DNA of 64,000 nucleotides from Amorphochlora amoebiformis. Taxonomy: Eukaryota; Cercozoa; Chlorarachniophyceae. A model generated the notes under the pieces. It made no database searches and had not been told where the DNA came from. It was given only the letters and a program-made list of their open reading frames with translations. The first letter of the stretch is position 1, and every line of letters starts with the position of its first letter. Shown in pieces: positions 46,502 through 59,422 of the stretch. Both the position numbers and the translations under genes were made by a program. The stretch lies in the NCBI GenBank assembly GCA_054601695.1, contig BAAHQB010000073.1:620001-684000 (forward strand). Direction: 5' to 3'.

Positions 46502-47242
46502 ATATTTTTATATATTTATATATATATATATATATATGTATATATGCATATGTACATAGATATATATACTAGATATATACATTATATCTGTACATGTAAG
46601 AATATGTAAATGTACATTAATATATACAGGTTTATGTATGTATGTAAGTGAACATTACATATATATATAGATATATGTATATTATATATGTATATTATAT
46701 ATATATAAATGTAATATATATATATATATATGTATATGTCTATATATGTGTGCACACAAATGTATTATAAAATTTATATATGCGCGTGTACTTTTGTTAT
46801 TTATACATTTATACATATAATAAGCGGAAAAACTGAATATGTGTAATCTTCGGATGTACATATATGTATATATACATATACACACACATATATATATATA
46901 TATATATAAAATTATGTACATAAAATTTAGCATAGGAATAAACAAAAGAAAAATAATAATAGAGGCGTATTCAACACATAAACGTAAACTAACAATTAAA
47001 CAGTCGACACACCTCTCACGCACAACCCAAACGAGATTCCGGTCATTGGCCTCCATCGTATCGAAAATAAGCTCGCAGAGCATATCCTCCGAAGACTTCA
47101 GGAATTCAACTACGACGTCATCGTGTGCAGTGGAGCGTGGAATTACCATATACACAATGTCCTTGAGCGGGATCGTTACAATCCAGACCGAAGGAGCAAT
47201 TTGGAGAGACTTAACTTGCATCTTGAGCTGTTTGGGGAGTAA
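39699..47242 (+). CDS. Unrecognised protein with one N-terminal membrane anchor
   Basis: Fourteen exons sum to 381 codons plus stop: 39699-39734, 40168-40211, 40777-40807, 41354-41437, 41582-41652, 42041-42065, 42690-42731, 43224-43337, 43734-43835, 44383-44498, 44962-45043, 45782-45871, 45987-46056, 47004-47242. The first exon uses a weak donor (GTGTCC) and is the least secure part. Residues about 28-58 form a hydrophobic anchor ([13 protein letters not shown], then [13 protein letters not shown]) followed by Arg/Lys. The remainder is polar with Cys, His and Asn, including [33 protein letters not shown] and [14 protein letters not shown]. The last segment loosely recalls PC-esterase/SGNH folds, but I see no complete catalytic set. 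NET is a potential N-glycosylation site, consistent with a luminal or outside-facing domain. It starts 223 bp after the previous stop, on the same strand, and converges with MRPL46. Confidence 0.5.
43420..43590. repeat. CT-rich low-complexity patch
   Basis: Plus-strand TCTCTTTTCTTTCTCTTCGA-type sequence within intron 8 of the 39.7-47.2 kb gene. It has no coding signal. Confidence 0.7.
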
Positions 47243-47638
47243 TTAAACCTGGTGGGCGCAGTATCTAGAGTATCATCATGTCAAGAAACGCATAACTCTA
47301 GAAACTTACCACATAATCATAAAATTTGGATAAGTAATACAGGAAGCAATTAGAAATGATGGCTGCAGTCTCTAGAGTCTGATCAATGTACCAAATTTAA
47401 TCTACTGTCATGACGACTACTAGTGTTAGGGTAAGCCCAAAAACTAGAATACTAAGAACTACAACATTTAGATATTCACTAGATTCAATGATTAATAATA
47501 CTAACTTATTATTCAATTCGACTAGTTCGAATTGGCATCACTAGATCATAACTAGACTTGGCGGTTGAGTTAGTGTGTTTCGTGACTCTCATGACTCATT
47601 CTACTTTTAATTCTGCGCACAGCGTTAGAGCATTTCTA
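47243..47638. other. Convergent intergenic region
   Basis: About 400 bp between the stop codons of two convergent genes. It is AT-rich but not TA repeat, with several CTAG/TCTAGA motifs. The 3' UTRs and polyadenylation sites of both genes must lie here. Plus-strand ATTAAA at 47,242-47,247 is a possible signal but is unproven. Confidence 0.5.
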
Positions 47639-47990
47639 TTAGCTCGGGTCCTTTTTATCTCCCTCACTAGACTCGGGTTCGGCACCCTCTCCACTTCCTC
47701 CGCTTTCCGCCGTCTTCGCGGCATTTTCTGCCTCCTTCTCCGCCTGACAATATTATATGTATATATTTTTACATATATAATATATATATATATATATAAT
47801 ATATATATATATCTAGAGATATATATATATATATATATATAATTTATATATATACATATATATAAATATAAATATGTACATGTATATGTGTGTACATATG
47901 AAGATATTATATATGTATATATATATATATATAATGTTTATATATATTATATATATAACATATATATATATATAATATATATAATATATG

Positions 47991-48055
<65 letters not shown>

Positions 48056-48196
48056 TGTATATATGTACGTTTGTATGTGTGTATGCATGTGTTACATCTA
48101 GATATATGCATTACCATAAACCGATATAAATATATATATAATAATCCTTGCACATACACAGACACGTCAATACGGATAGATCTAAATATTATATAT

Positions 48197-48232
<36 letters not shown>

Positions 48233-48348
48233 CAACATCCTTGTGTATATATATATATATATCATATTTTTTGTCGACACATATATAATATGTAATATAT
48301 ATATAATGTGAAATATATGTACACACGCATATGAACCAACATTTATAT

Positions 48349-48402
<54 letters not shown>

Positions 48403-48546
48403 AATACAAGATACACGTAATTATTTATATGGTGTTACCTTCTTCTTCCGATAGTTCCTCTCTGAAACCGCCCGAGCGCATTCCTAGATATAAGGGTATA
48501 TAAAAACACTTCTTTATATGCACATGCATACGTATATATATATTTG

Positions 48547-48582
<36 letters not shown>

Positions 48583-49206
48583 CCTACCTGCCGTGGAGTC
48601 AATAAGTACATATATATATATATATACATATATATGTATGCTATATTATACATTTTTACATGTACATATAAGTATATTGTAAAAGCAACAATATAAATAG
48701 CATGAGGGGACGCTGTTTGAAGAGTAGATATCGATAGCGTATTGAAATATCGTCGTACGCATATGAAAGGTTGCTGGAGATCGCTAGAGATTCCGGAGAT
48801 TCTTGGAGATTATCTCATCCGGTAGTACCGAGTAATAACGGGCTTTCGATTCTTAAGTGACAGGACGTGACGTCACGTCATGTCACGCTTCCGGATCTTT
48901 CGCGAAGATTCGAGTGTGTTCGAGAACTTCTAGAGTATTCTGGGTGAAGATATCCATTTTATTCAGGTTCAGTTTTATCGTGAATCAAGTGGACTATAAC
49001 AAAACTCTGAACTACGGTTTTCTCATATAGTTACGCTAACAGTATCTATATATATATATATAGATGTATGTAGATGTACATATAATGTGATGTATTACCT
49101 GTGGTTCCCCACCATAAATCCATTGGTTGAGAGGTTTGAGGGTCATGCAGATCTCGTCTGACATCTTTGCTTCCTCATCATTTAGTGTTCTATATATACA
49201 TATATG

Positions 49207-49241
<35 letters not shown>

Positions 49242-49585
49242 ACAATATGTATGAATGTGGGACATCTTGGATTCTCGTTATTCAGGGTAGTTATATTACA
49301 TATATATATGTGTATAACAGATAGTTTCTCTAATAATTCTCATTTGGTCGGCCACAAATATATATGTATGTATATATATAAGTATATGTTCATACAAAAA
49401 TATATACATGCATACATATGTACGTATATGTGTGTGTGTGTTTTCCTAAATTATATATATTTACGTATATTAGGTATATAGTTACTCTAATAATTCTTCT
49501 TTGGTCGCCCACATATAATCGTCAACAGAATTGTGAATTACGCGCAGATCCCTATTCAGGATACAGTATATATTTACATATATAC

Positions 49586-49626
<41 letters not shown>

Positions 49627-49867
49627 TTTCTCCAATACTCACAAGAACATTGGAAAGCTTTTCTCTTTCTTCTCATATGTATATATATATGTAATATATA
49701 TGTATATATATATATTAATATATATATATATTGCATATATATATATAATGCTGCATATATATATATATAATATATATAATGCAGCATATATGTATGTATG
49801 TATAATACGCATACACCCATATCCTTATGTATATATATAACTGTAATGTCCCTCTCTCTCTTCCTCA

Positions 49868-49914
<47 letters not shown>

Positions 49915-50096
49915 TATATATATATATATATATACGTATATGTAAAATACGTTTATATACCCATATTCTAAATAGATTATCTCTATTTTTCCTCTCTTTC
50001 TCAGACATATGTATATATTTATGCATATATATTTTTATAATATAATATGTACATGAGGATACATATAAATGTATATATATATATATTTATATACAG

Positions 50097-50143
<47 letters not shown>

Positions 50144-50571
50144 ACATATGGATTTTAAGTGTATATCGACTTAGATATGATCAGCGCTTAGATGAATATA
50201 TACATGTATATATATATATATATATATAATACATATATACATATAATACATATATATATATATATATATAATACATATATATATATATATATATGTACAT
50301 ATACATATATATCTATATGCCTATGTATATATATATGTGTATGTATATATATATATATATAAAATATAATATATAAATAATATGTTACATACAGACACAC
50401 ATACATACATTATACGTACATACATACATACAAATGCAAATATGCACATTTATATAGGGAGCCTAAATGTGCAATTACATACTCTACATGTATGCATATA
50501 TTCAGTTCATTTTCTGTATTCATTTCATCTTCTATACATTCATTTCATTTTCTATATGATACATGTAATGG

Positions 50572-50618
<47 letters not shown>

Positions 50619-51854
50619 TACATACATGTATCCACGATAATAATATATATGCATATGTTATATGTACATATAAATACACATGTGTATATATGCATGTAAA
50701 TATGTTATACAATATGTAACACAATCTATGCAACACAATCTATATACATGTACGTATATATATATATATATACATGTATAAATATAATATATACCCGCTA
50801 CACCAGAGAGAATGGAAGTAAAATGTCCTTGTATCTCCCTAAGAGCATAGAACACATGGCATTGAGAGAAATATAGTAAGAAACAGCTTGAGAGAGGAAG
50901 ACACAGAGTGAGAATGATAGAGAGAGAGCAAAATATAGAGAGAAAGATAGAGAGAAAGTTAGAGAAAGATAGAGAGAGAAAGATAGAGAAAGATAGAGAG
51001 AGCAAGATAGAGAGAGCAAGATAGAGAGAGAAAAAGATAGAGAGAGAAAGATAGAGAGAGAAAAATGGAGAGAGAAAAGATATATAGAGAGAGAAAAGAT
51101 AGAGAGAGAAAGATAGAGAGAGCAAGATAGAGAGCAAGGTAGAGAGAGAAAGATAGAGAAAAAAAGATAGAGAGAGAAAAATGGAGAGAGAAAGATAGAG
51201 AGAGAGAAAAAAGATATAGAGAGAGAAAAGATAGAGAGAGAAAAGATAGAGAGAGAAAAGATAGAGAGAGAAAGATAGAGAGAGAGAAGATAGGGAGAGA
51301 AAAGATAAAAAGAGAGAAGATAGGGAGAGAAAAGATAGAGAGAGAAAAGATAGAGAGAGAAAAGATAGAGAAAAGATAAAGAGAGAGAAAAGATAGAGAG
51401 AGAAAAGATAGAGAGACAAAGATAGAGAGAGAGAAGATAGGGACGGATAGAGAGAAAATAGAGTGAGATATTGAAGCGAGAGAGAGCGAGAGAGAGAGAG
51501 AGGGAGAGAAGGAGCCAAAGATAGAAATAGAGAGAGGAAGGGAGAGGAGGGAGAGAGAGGGAGAGAGAGGGAGAGAGAGAGAGAAAGGGAAAGAGAGAAG
51601 AGAGAGAGGGTGAGAAAGGGAAAGAGAGAGAGGAAGGGAAAGAGAGAGAGAGAGAAAAAGGGAAAGAGGGAGAGTTAGAGAGGGAGAGGGAGAGGGCGAG
51701 AGGGAGAGAGAGTGAGAGAGAGAGAAAGAAAGAGAAAGAGGAGAGAGAGAGGGGGAGAGGGAGAAGGAGAGGGAGAGGGGGAGAGGGAGAAGAGAGAGAG
51801 AGGGAGAGAGAAAGAGAAAGAGGGGGGGGGGATAGGGAGAGGGAGAGGGAGAGG

Positions 51855-51892
<38 letters not shown>

Positions 51893-53048
51893 AAGGGAAA
51901 TAGGAGAGGGATAGAGAAAGGAGAGAGAAGAAAGAGCGAGAGAGACAACAAGCAGGGAGAGAGAGAGAGAGACCTTCTCGACTAGTCCAATCGGGCCGTT
52001 TCCGAGGATAAAATGATCCAGCTCATCGTGAAACCTAAGATTAGGGTTAGGGTTAGGGTTGTTAGGGTTAGGGTTGTTAGGGTTAGGGTTAGGGTTGTTA
52101 GGGTTAGGGTTGTTAGGGTTAGGGTTAGAGGGTTAGGGTTAGGATTGGGTTGGATTAGGGTTAGGATTAGGGTTAGGATTAGGGTTCCGGAGCGTGGGAT
52201 TAGGGTTAGGGCTGGTTTGTGTTAGGGTTCGGGTTAGGGTTGGGATTAGGGGATGGGGTTAGGTTTAGGGTTAGGGTTAGTATTAGGGGTATAGTTAGTA
52301 TTAGTGTTAGGGTTTCAAGCGCGCGGAGGCTTACAGGTTGGGGTTAGGGTTAGGGTTATAGGTTTAGAGTTTGGGTTTGGTTAAGGTTAGGGTTTGGTCA
52401 GGCTAAGGTTGTGATAGGTCAGTAGGATTGGAGAATGTTGGGGTTAGCCTACTAACCCTAACCCTAACCCTAACCCTAGCCCTAACCCTAGCCCTAACCC
52501 TACCCTAACACTAGCCCTAACCCTACCCTAACCCTAGCCCTAACCCTGTCCCCAACCATGTCCCTAACCCTAAGGTTTGGTCAGAGCTACGGTGGGGGGT
52601 TGTGATAGGTTCGTAGGATTCGATTATTCGGCATATCTTAGCCGCCCCAGGGCCAGTTCGTGGGGTTGTTATGCTGGTAGCGACCTCAGCAGATCTCATA
52701 TGGTGGTTTACATGGTGTCGTGAGAGCGGTGGATGCGTGGTTAGAGTTAGGGTTAGGGTTAGGGTTAGGGTTAGGGTTAGGGTTAGGATCAGATTATTCA
52801 GCATGTCGTAGTCCGAGGACCATTGACCCGGTTAGGGTTAGGGTTAGGGTTAGGGTTAGGGTTAGGGTTAGGGTTAGCTGCCTTGTGACTATTTGAAGGT
52901 TAGCTGTCTGACGCATCGTCATATCTATTTTTATTGAAATGTAGTCATATTTATATATATATATATATTGTATGCGTGTATGTATGTATGTATATATGAT
53001 TTTACAAGTGTTCCGAGTTGTATTTTATATGTAAAAATGCATAAATAT

Positions 53049-53086
<38 letters not shown>

Positions 53087-53165
53087 ACATATATAAGTAT
53101 GTAAATGTATGTATACTTTATTTTTTAACGTATATGTGTATATGTGTACATATATATATACACAT

Positions 53166-53260
<95 letters not shown>

Positions 53261-53340
53261 GTTGTACTATGTAGATGGCAAGGGTTTTTTATATTTTTGC
53301 ATAATACATATGATAAATGTGTGTGTATATATTTAAATAT

Positions 53341-53392
<52 letters not shown>

Positions 53393-53395
53393 ATA

Positions 53396-53434
<39 letters not shown>

Positions 53435-53579
53435 ATCATGAGCGTGTATGTGGATTGCTTTATTGTGAGATACATGTGTATACATGTACATACGCATTTA
53501 TGAATGTATGAATTATACATACGTAACATACTATATATATATATATATATATACATACGCATTTATGAATGTATGAATT

Positions 53580-53626
<47 letters not shown>

Positions 53627-53664
53627 CATAGCATTTATGAATGTATGAATTATACATACATAAC

Positions 53665-53760
<96 letters not shown>

Positions 53761-53831
53761 GTGTACCTCCGTTCATGAAGTATTCACCGCTGGGAAATTG
53801 CCACACTAATGGGATAAATATATCTAATATG

Positions 53832-53867
<36 letters not shown>

Positions 53868-54182
53868 AAGAGTATACGCATTGAATTAAAAAGGATCTAA
53901 CACGTACGCAAACATACGTGTGTTAATACACACACACATATATATATATATGTATATATATATTGTGTGTGTATATATATATATATGTATATATGTAATC
54001 ATTTACACAAATACATGCATGTATACACAAATCGACATGTATAATTTATATATAAATATAAATATTATATATATATATATACATATATACATATATATAT
54101 ATGTATATATATATAAAGGGATATCCTAGAGCGGCAGGTATATATATAGAATATGCATATATTTACGTACCCTATATGCAAT

Positions 54183-54221
<39 letters not shown>

Positions 54222-54387
54222 AATACGTATATATATATATATATACAGAAAACTGATTATATCTCTTTCCAATCCGCGACAGGCATATTTGGCTCTGGAG
54301 CAGTGTACGAAGAGGAAAGGTTTCTCTCGCATTGATTTGGTCCTCACGTATCACGCTCTCAACGCGAGGGTTTTACTTACAATGCAT

Positions 54388-54424
<37 letters not shown>

Positions 54425-54990
54425 CCAAAATACCTTATCTATATATAATATATATGTATGTACGCAGGAAATTAATTTGAAAATTTATCTCTTTTCCAAT
54501 CCGCGACAGGCATATTTGGCTCTGGAGCAGTGTACGAAGAGGAAAGGTTTCTCTCGCATTGATTTGGTCCTCACGTATCACGATCTCAACGCGAGGGTTT
54601 TACTTACAATGCATGTTTATATAATATATATATATATATATATATATTTATACATATATATACATATACCAAAATACCTTATCTATATATAATATATGTG
54701 TATGTACGCAGGAAATTAATTTGAAAATTTATCTCTTTTCCAATCCGCGACAGGCATATGTGGCTCTGGAGCAGTGTACGAAGAGGAAAGGTTTCTCTCG
54801 CATTGATTTGGTCCTCACGTATCACGCTCTCAACGCGAGGGTTTTACTTACAATGCAGGGATGAAATACGTATACTTACAAATACCTATATGAATATATA
54901 TATATATGTATATATATATGTATATATGTATATATATATATACATATATATTTATATATATGTATAAGTAAATATATACATATACATATG

Positions 54991-55035
<45 letters not shown>

Positions 55036-55257
55036 AAGTACACACATGTACTTACAAATTTATATACATGTTCTTTTTTATATATGTGTAAATATACAAT
55101 CATGTATATATATATATATATATATGTATCTGTATGTATATCTGGATAATACCTCCATCTACTTTGACAATAAGGTGAAGATGCTCGCACAAACGCCTTT
55201 AAAACCATATAGACATAATTATACATGAATATATATATATATATATATATATAATGC

Positions 55258-55309
<52 letters not shown>

Positions 55310-55340
55310 TGTGTGTGTGTGTGTGTGTACAAATATGTGC

Positions 55341-55374
<34 letters not shown>

Positions 55375-55509
55375 GGAAATATTTAGTACTTCTTATTATA
55401 ATAATAATGATGAGAGTAATAATGTGTATGATATAATATACTAAAGCAGCACATTTACATGTACGATGTAATTTGTAAGTGTGTATATAACATATATTAT
55501 ATGTATATA

Positions 55510-55575
<66 letters not shown>

Positions 55576-56204
55576 TATACCTACATGTATATAATTCATA
55601 TACATATATTTTATAGATACACAGTATTTTTTTTTATCTTATGCGGGAGAATATAACCGGATAGATTTCATTTCTTCATGTTCATGAATATATCTATATA
55701 TATATATATATATTATAATATATGTCAATATACATATGTGTGTTTGTGTATATAAATATATTTGTATAATTATATAAGATATATATATATATATATATTA
55801 TATACATATATTTATACATATATATGATGAGTAATATATATTTACTATATATGCGTGTAATAAAAAAAAAAAATAATAATAATAATGAACATATACACAT
55901 ATATGTATTCTCATATGCATATTAATATATGCAATAATAATAGTAATATTACTACTAATAATAATAATGATTTCATACACCGCTTGTCATTCTCCTGGCC
56001 TTACGTAGTATCATACAAAAAATTATACGTATATATATACATATATACAAATTTACATGTATTTACATATGTATACATACAAACATGTATAAATATAAAT
56101 ATATTTAGGTGATAATAACCTGTTCATAGATCGCGTATCGTTTTTGTGGTCTTGCTCTGTGAGGAAGGGGGCGGGTTTGAAGTCATCATAGGCCTGAAAT
56201 ATAC

Positions 56205-56252
<48 letters not shown>

Positions 56253-56395
56253 TTGTGCTGTATGTATATGATTGTGCAAGGTGTATATACTTATCTTGTT
56301 TGAATATACTTAGGCTATATGTGCATATTTATCATTTGTATTTGATATATATGAAAATACTATGTATGTGTATATATTATATACATCTACTATAC

Positions 56396-56452
<57 letters not shown>

Positions 56453-56466
56453 TAATATATATATAC

Positions 56467-56509
<43 letters not shown>

Positions 56510-56598
56510 ATACATACATATATATAAAATATATATTGTATATATATATATATATATATAATTGTATTTACATACATACACATTACTTCAAAATATGA

Positions 56599-56632
<34 letters not shown>

Positions 56633-56772
56633 CTAAATATAATATTATATATGTTTTTATCAACATAATGTACTAGGTTTTCTTGATACACATTTGGGTT
56701 TACATTGCAAATTATGAATATATATTATATATGTACATATATATTATATATACATATATGTACATATATATT

Positions 56773-56805
<33 letters not shown>

Positions 56806-57149
56806 CTACATATATACCTCTTGATCTGCCACAGGATCATATAATTTGTAAGGATCGACTAAAATCAACGGAAATTCACGCCTATTTTTACAAAATATGT
56901 CGAATTACATACATATACGTACACTCTCACAAATGTATACATTTCTACATATATATATATATATACATATATGTATATATGCATATGTGTATATATTTAC
57001 ATATACATGACTATATTTACCATACATATAATTCAAACATGACTCAATGTACCTGTATATATATAGTATATATTAATATTATTCATAATGTTTCTATATA
57101 TATATATGTATATAAATGAATTTATATTTATGTACATACATAGATATAC

Positions 57150-57197
<48 letters not shown>

Positions 57198-57279
57198 ATA
57201 AAATGATATTTTCTCCCCTCGATCACACCTCTCTTGTCAACCATATATCCGTACACTATATATGTATATGCATATATAT

Positions 57280-57311
<32 letters not shown>

Positions 57312-57383
57312 TATATATCACCCTTAAATCTCTCTCACATCCCATTCTTCTCTCTTCCTTTCAGTTACATTTAATATATACAT

Positions 57384-57426
<43 letters not shown>

Positions 57427-57443
57427 GCATAAATGTATATATA

Positions 57444-57482
<39 letters not shown>

Positions 57483-57485
57483 AAA

Positions 57486-57550
<65 letters not shown>

Positions 57551-57604
57551 CATACTTGCGACGGTTTTGTCTCTCTCGTTTCCACTCTTCATATTCGGCC
57601 TATG

Positions 57605-57653
<49 letters not shown>

Positions 57654-57810
57654 AATGTACATATGTAGATATGTCATATATATGTTATTGTTCTATGATG
57701 TTACATGTTATCTTTGTACATGAATACATATGTAGACGTACGTATGTATATACATATATGTAATATATATATATATATATATATATTGAATATTAGGATT
57801 TGGTGAACAC

Positions 57811-57862
<52 letters not shown>

Positions 57863-57957
57863 AAGAAATATGTAAATGCTTATATCCTTACACATATATA
57901 TTTTTACATGTAATAATATCTATATATATATGCATATATATATATATATATATATTC

Positions 57958-58028
<71 letters not shown>

Positions 58029-58217
58029 TATATTTATAGATATACATATATATTTTTTCATTTAATGTTCACACAAACATGGTTATGTAAATTATGTATA
58101 TATATATATATATAAAAAAATATATATATATATATATATATTGTATATATGTATATAATATTGTGTTTTATGTAGGCGTGTGAAACATATACACATACGT
58201 TTGGAAATATGTATATG

Positions 58218-58256
<39 letters not shown>

Positions 58257-58329
58257 TTTATATGTAATATACACACACACATATATATATATATATAAAT
58301 ATATATATACATTTATATGTGTGCATATA

Positions 58330-58360
<31 letters not shown>

Positions 58361-58392
58361 CATGTATGTGTTTATATGTACATATTGTACAA

Positions 58393-58436
<44 letters not shown>

Positions 58437-58915
58437 CATCTACTATGTACACATACATATATTTTGCATGTATACTCGTCTACAAATAGTTACCGCCCAG
58501 GGCTCCAACGGTGGCATAACCTGCGGGGTCCGTTCCAAGACAATACCTATCTTCATCTTCCATGGATACTCCTCCTCCTCCTTCTGCCGAAACTGAGAAA
58601 CCAAAAAATCAACCGAGAACGTTCCAAAGAGCCAAGAGCATTCGAAAAGCCGAGGAACGTCCGAAAACTCCTCATGGGGGGCGCAGGCTGGAATTACGAG
58701 GTCCAAATATGGATATTTGACGAACCCACCTCCTTGGGCTTGGCGAAATTTCGTGTCTGGTTGAGGAATGGTGTACGCTGACGCGGCAAATTCGGAGTGA
58801 ATCTGTTGGCACATTTCATTTCTATTATTCTGAAAAGTATCGTTGGAGTTGGGAATGAAAAAGCGGGGATATGGGGTGCGAACCCGGCACATGCCCTGCG
58901 GCGTGCGTGGCGCAT
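47639..58915 (-). CDS. MRPL46: Mitochondrial large-subunit ribosomal protein mL46 (MRPL46)
   Basis: A Nudix-fold protein of the mitochondrial large ribosomal subunit. Fourteen exons give 331 residues with every junction in phase: 58915-58730, 58592-58494, 57599-57556, 56881-56818, 56193-56120, 55196-55153, 53805-53767, 52924-52882, 52034-51974, 50838-50804, 49551-49486, 49189-49099, 48484-48440, 47743-47639. The N-terminus ([20 protein letters not shown]) looks like a mitochondrial presequence. Family landmarks in order are [89 protein letters not shown] and [13 protein letters not shown]. The C-terminus ends in an Ala/Glu/Ser-rich charged tail ([20 protein letters not shown]). The eighth intron has a GC donor (AAG|GCAGCT) and is made of telomeric repeats. 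The ninth is polypyrimidine. The sixth holds a triplicated exon-like module. Confidence 0.88.
48714..49042 (+). repeat. Dispersed repeat, copy B (~330 bp)
   Basis: Shares with 12,757-13,110, in the same order, AGTAGATATCGATAGCGTAT, a GGAGATCGCTAGAGATTCCG block, CCGGTAGTACCGAGTAATA, TCACGTCATGTCACGCTT, and a tail with CAAAACTCTGAACTAC and GCTAACAGTAT. It is shorter in the CCGGGTA block. It lies in the MRPL46 intron between exons 12 and 13. Confidence 0.75.
50839..51973 (-). repeat. MRPL46 intron 9: 1.1-kb polypyrimidine tract
   Basis: From about 50,885 to 51,970 the plus strand is nearly only G and A (AGATAGAGAGAGAAAAGATA units, then GAGAGGGAGAGG units). On the MRPL46 strand this is TCTCTC-type polypyrimidine starting right at the donor (GTCTCTCTC). 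Two sub-arrays can be seen: GATAGAGA-based to about 51,480, GAGAGGGA-based after. The 286- and 330-residue Ser/Leu frames through it are artefacts. Confidence 0.92.
52035..52881 (-). repeat. MRPL46 intron 8: interstitial telomeric repeats, both orientations
   Basis: On the plus strand, 52,040-52,390 is TTAGGG units with variants (GTTAGGGTTGTTAGGG, ATTAGGGTTAGGATTAGG). 52,452-52,575 is the reverse orientation (CCCTAACCCTAGCCCTAACC). 52,740-52,790 and 52,830-52,876 return to perfect TTAGGG. About 160 bp of non-telomeric DNA (52,577-52,738) lies between. The flanking MRPL46 exons join in phase across it, with 5' splice AAG|GCAGCT and 3' splice CTTAG|G. Confidence 0.85.
54243..54865 (+). repeat. 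Triplicated exon-like module inside MRPL46 intron 6
   Basis: Three near-identical copies start at the same point (CCAATCCGCGACAG|GCATAT) at 54,283, 54,510 and 54,754, with periods of 227 and 244 bp. Each has a pyrimidine-rich acceptor, an open plus-strand frame beginning [20 protein letters not shown] with TYHALNARV following, and a possible donor (GCGAGG|GTTTTA). Copy 2 has HDLN for HALN and copy 3 has AYVALE for AYLALE. In the MRPL46 sense the module cannot be spliced in without a stop. The parent gene of the plus-strand frame is not in this window. TA-rich spacers were duplicated with the module. Confidence 0.8.
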
Positions 58916-59422
58916 CCAAGCCGACTTTTTAAATAATTCTTCGGTGGAGATAGATATCGAAATATCGAAGAATATCATCGAGATATCATTGTGCATACCT
59001 TCAATATATGGATATTAGGTGTAAATATCAATATATTTAAGATCCTATATCTCACGATGATAACTGTCCGAATAACCGTCTGGCTTCCGACCTTCCCGAA
59101 TTTTTAAATTTTCGTTTCACGAAACAGGGCGCTGGAGCACCCCAGCAGACAAGCCCCACGAAACCGCAGGTTCAGGTGCGTGGCGGCGGCTGTGCATCCT
59201 CTCTATCACTTTTTTCGATAACAATATTTTCCTATCGCTCGACCCCAGCGTTTTGTCCCCATTTGGTTTCAACCCGTATCATATTGACCGAGATTTCTGC
59301 ACTGTGAATGCTCGCCCTCCCGATTATACCTCGTCGTGGGTTATGGGAGGGGTTTTCCTGGAGTATCTCATCGATGTATTTGCCCATCCAGAGCCCGGAT
59401 ACATCGTTCCTAGGGCTGTGCG
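58916..59422. promoter_or_regulatory. Divergent intergenic region, MRPL46 / CFAP20
   Basis: 507 bp separates the two start codons. It is TA-tract-free with moderate GC, and likely holds both promoters and 5' UTRs. An alternative upstream in-frame ATG for MRPL46 exists at 58,996. No recognised promoter element can be named with confidence. Confidence 0.5.

Noticed and set aside
46682-47221. 179-residue minus-strand ORF (starts [13 protein letters not shown]) that resembles a domain
   Set aside because: The plus strand of the same DNA is the last exon of the 39.7-47.2 kb gene, in phase with its upstream exon (46,056 to 47,004) and ending in a clean stop. MRPL46 already stops at 47,639, so no minus-strand gene needs this ORF.
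50658-51951. Ser/Leu-rich ORFs of 286 and 330 residues
   Set aside because: They are translations of the polypurine/polypyrimidine tract in MRPL46 intron 9.
52013-52225. Val/Arg repeat ORF
   Set aside because: Translated TTAGGG repeat.
54243-54865. Triplicated module as coding exons of MRPL46
   Set aside because: On the minus strand no phase-compatible reading avoids a stop, and flanking exons at 55,153 and 53,805 already join in phase into a conserved segment.
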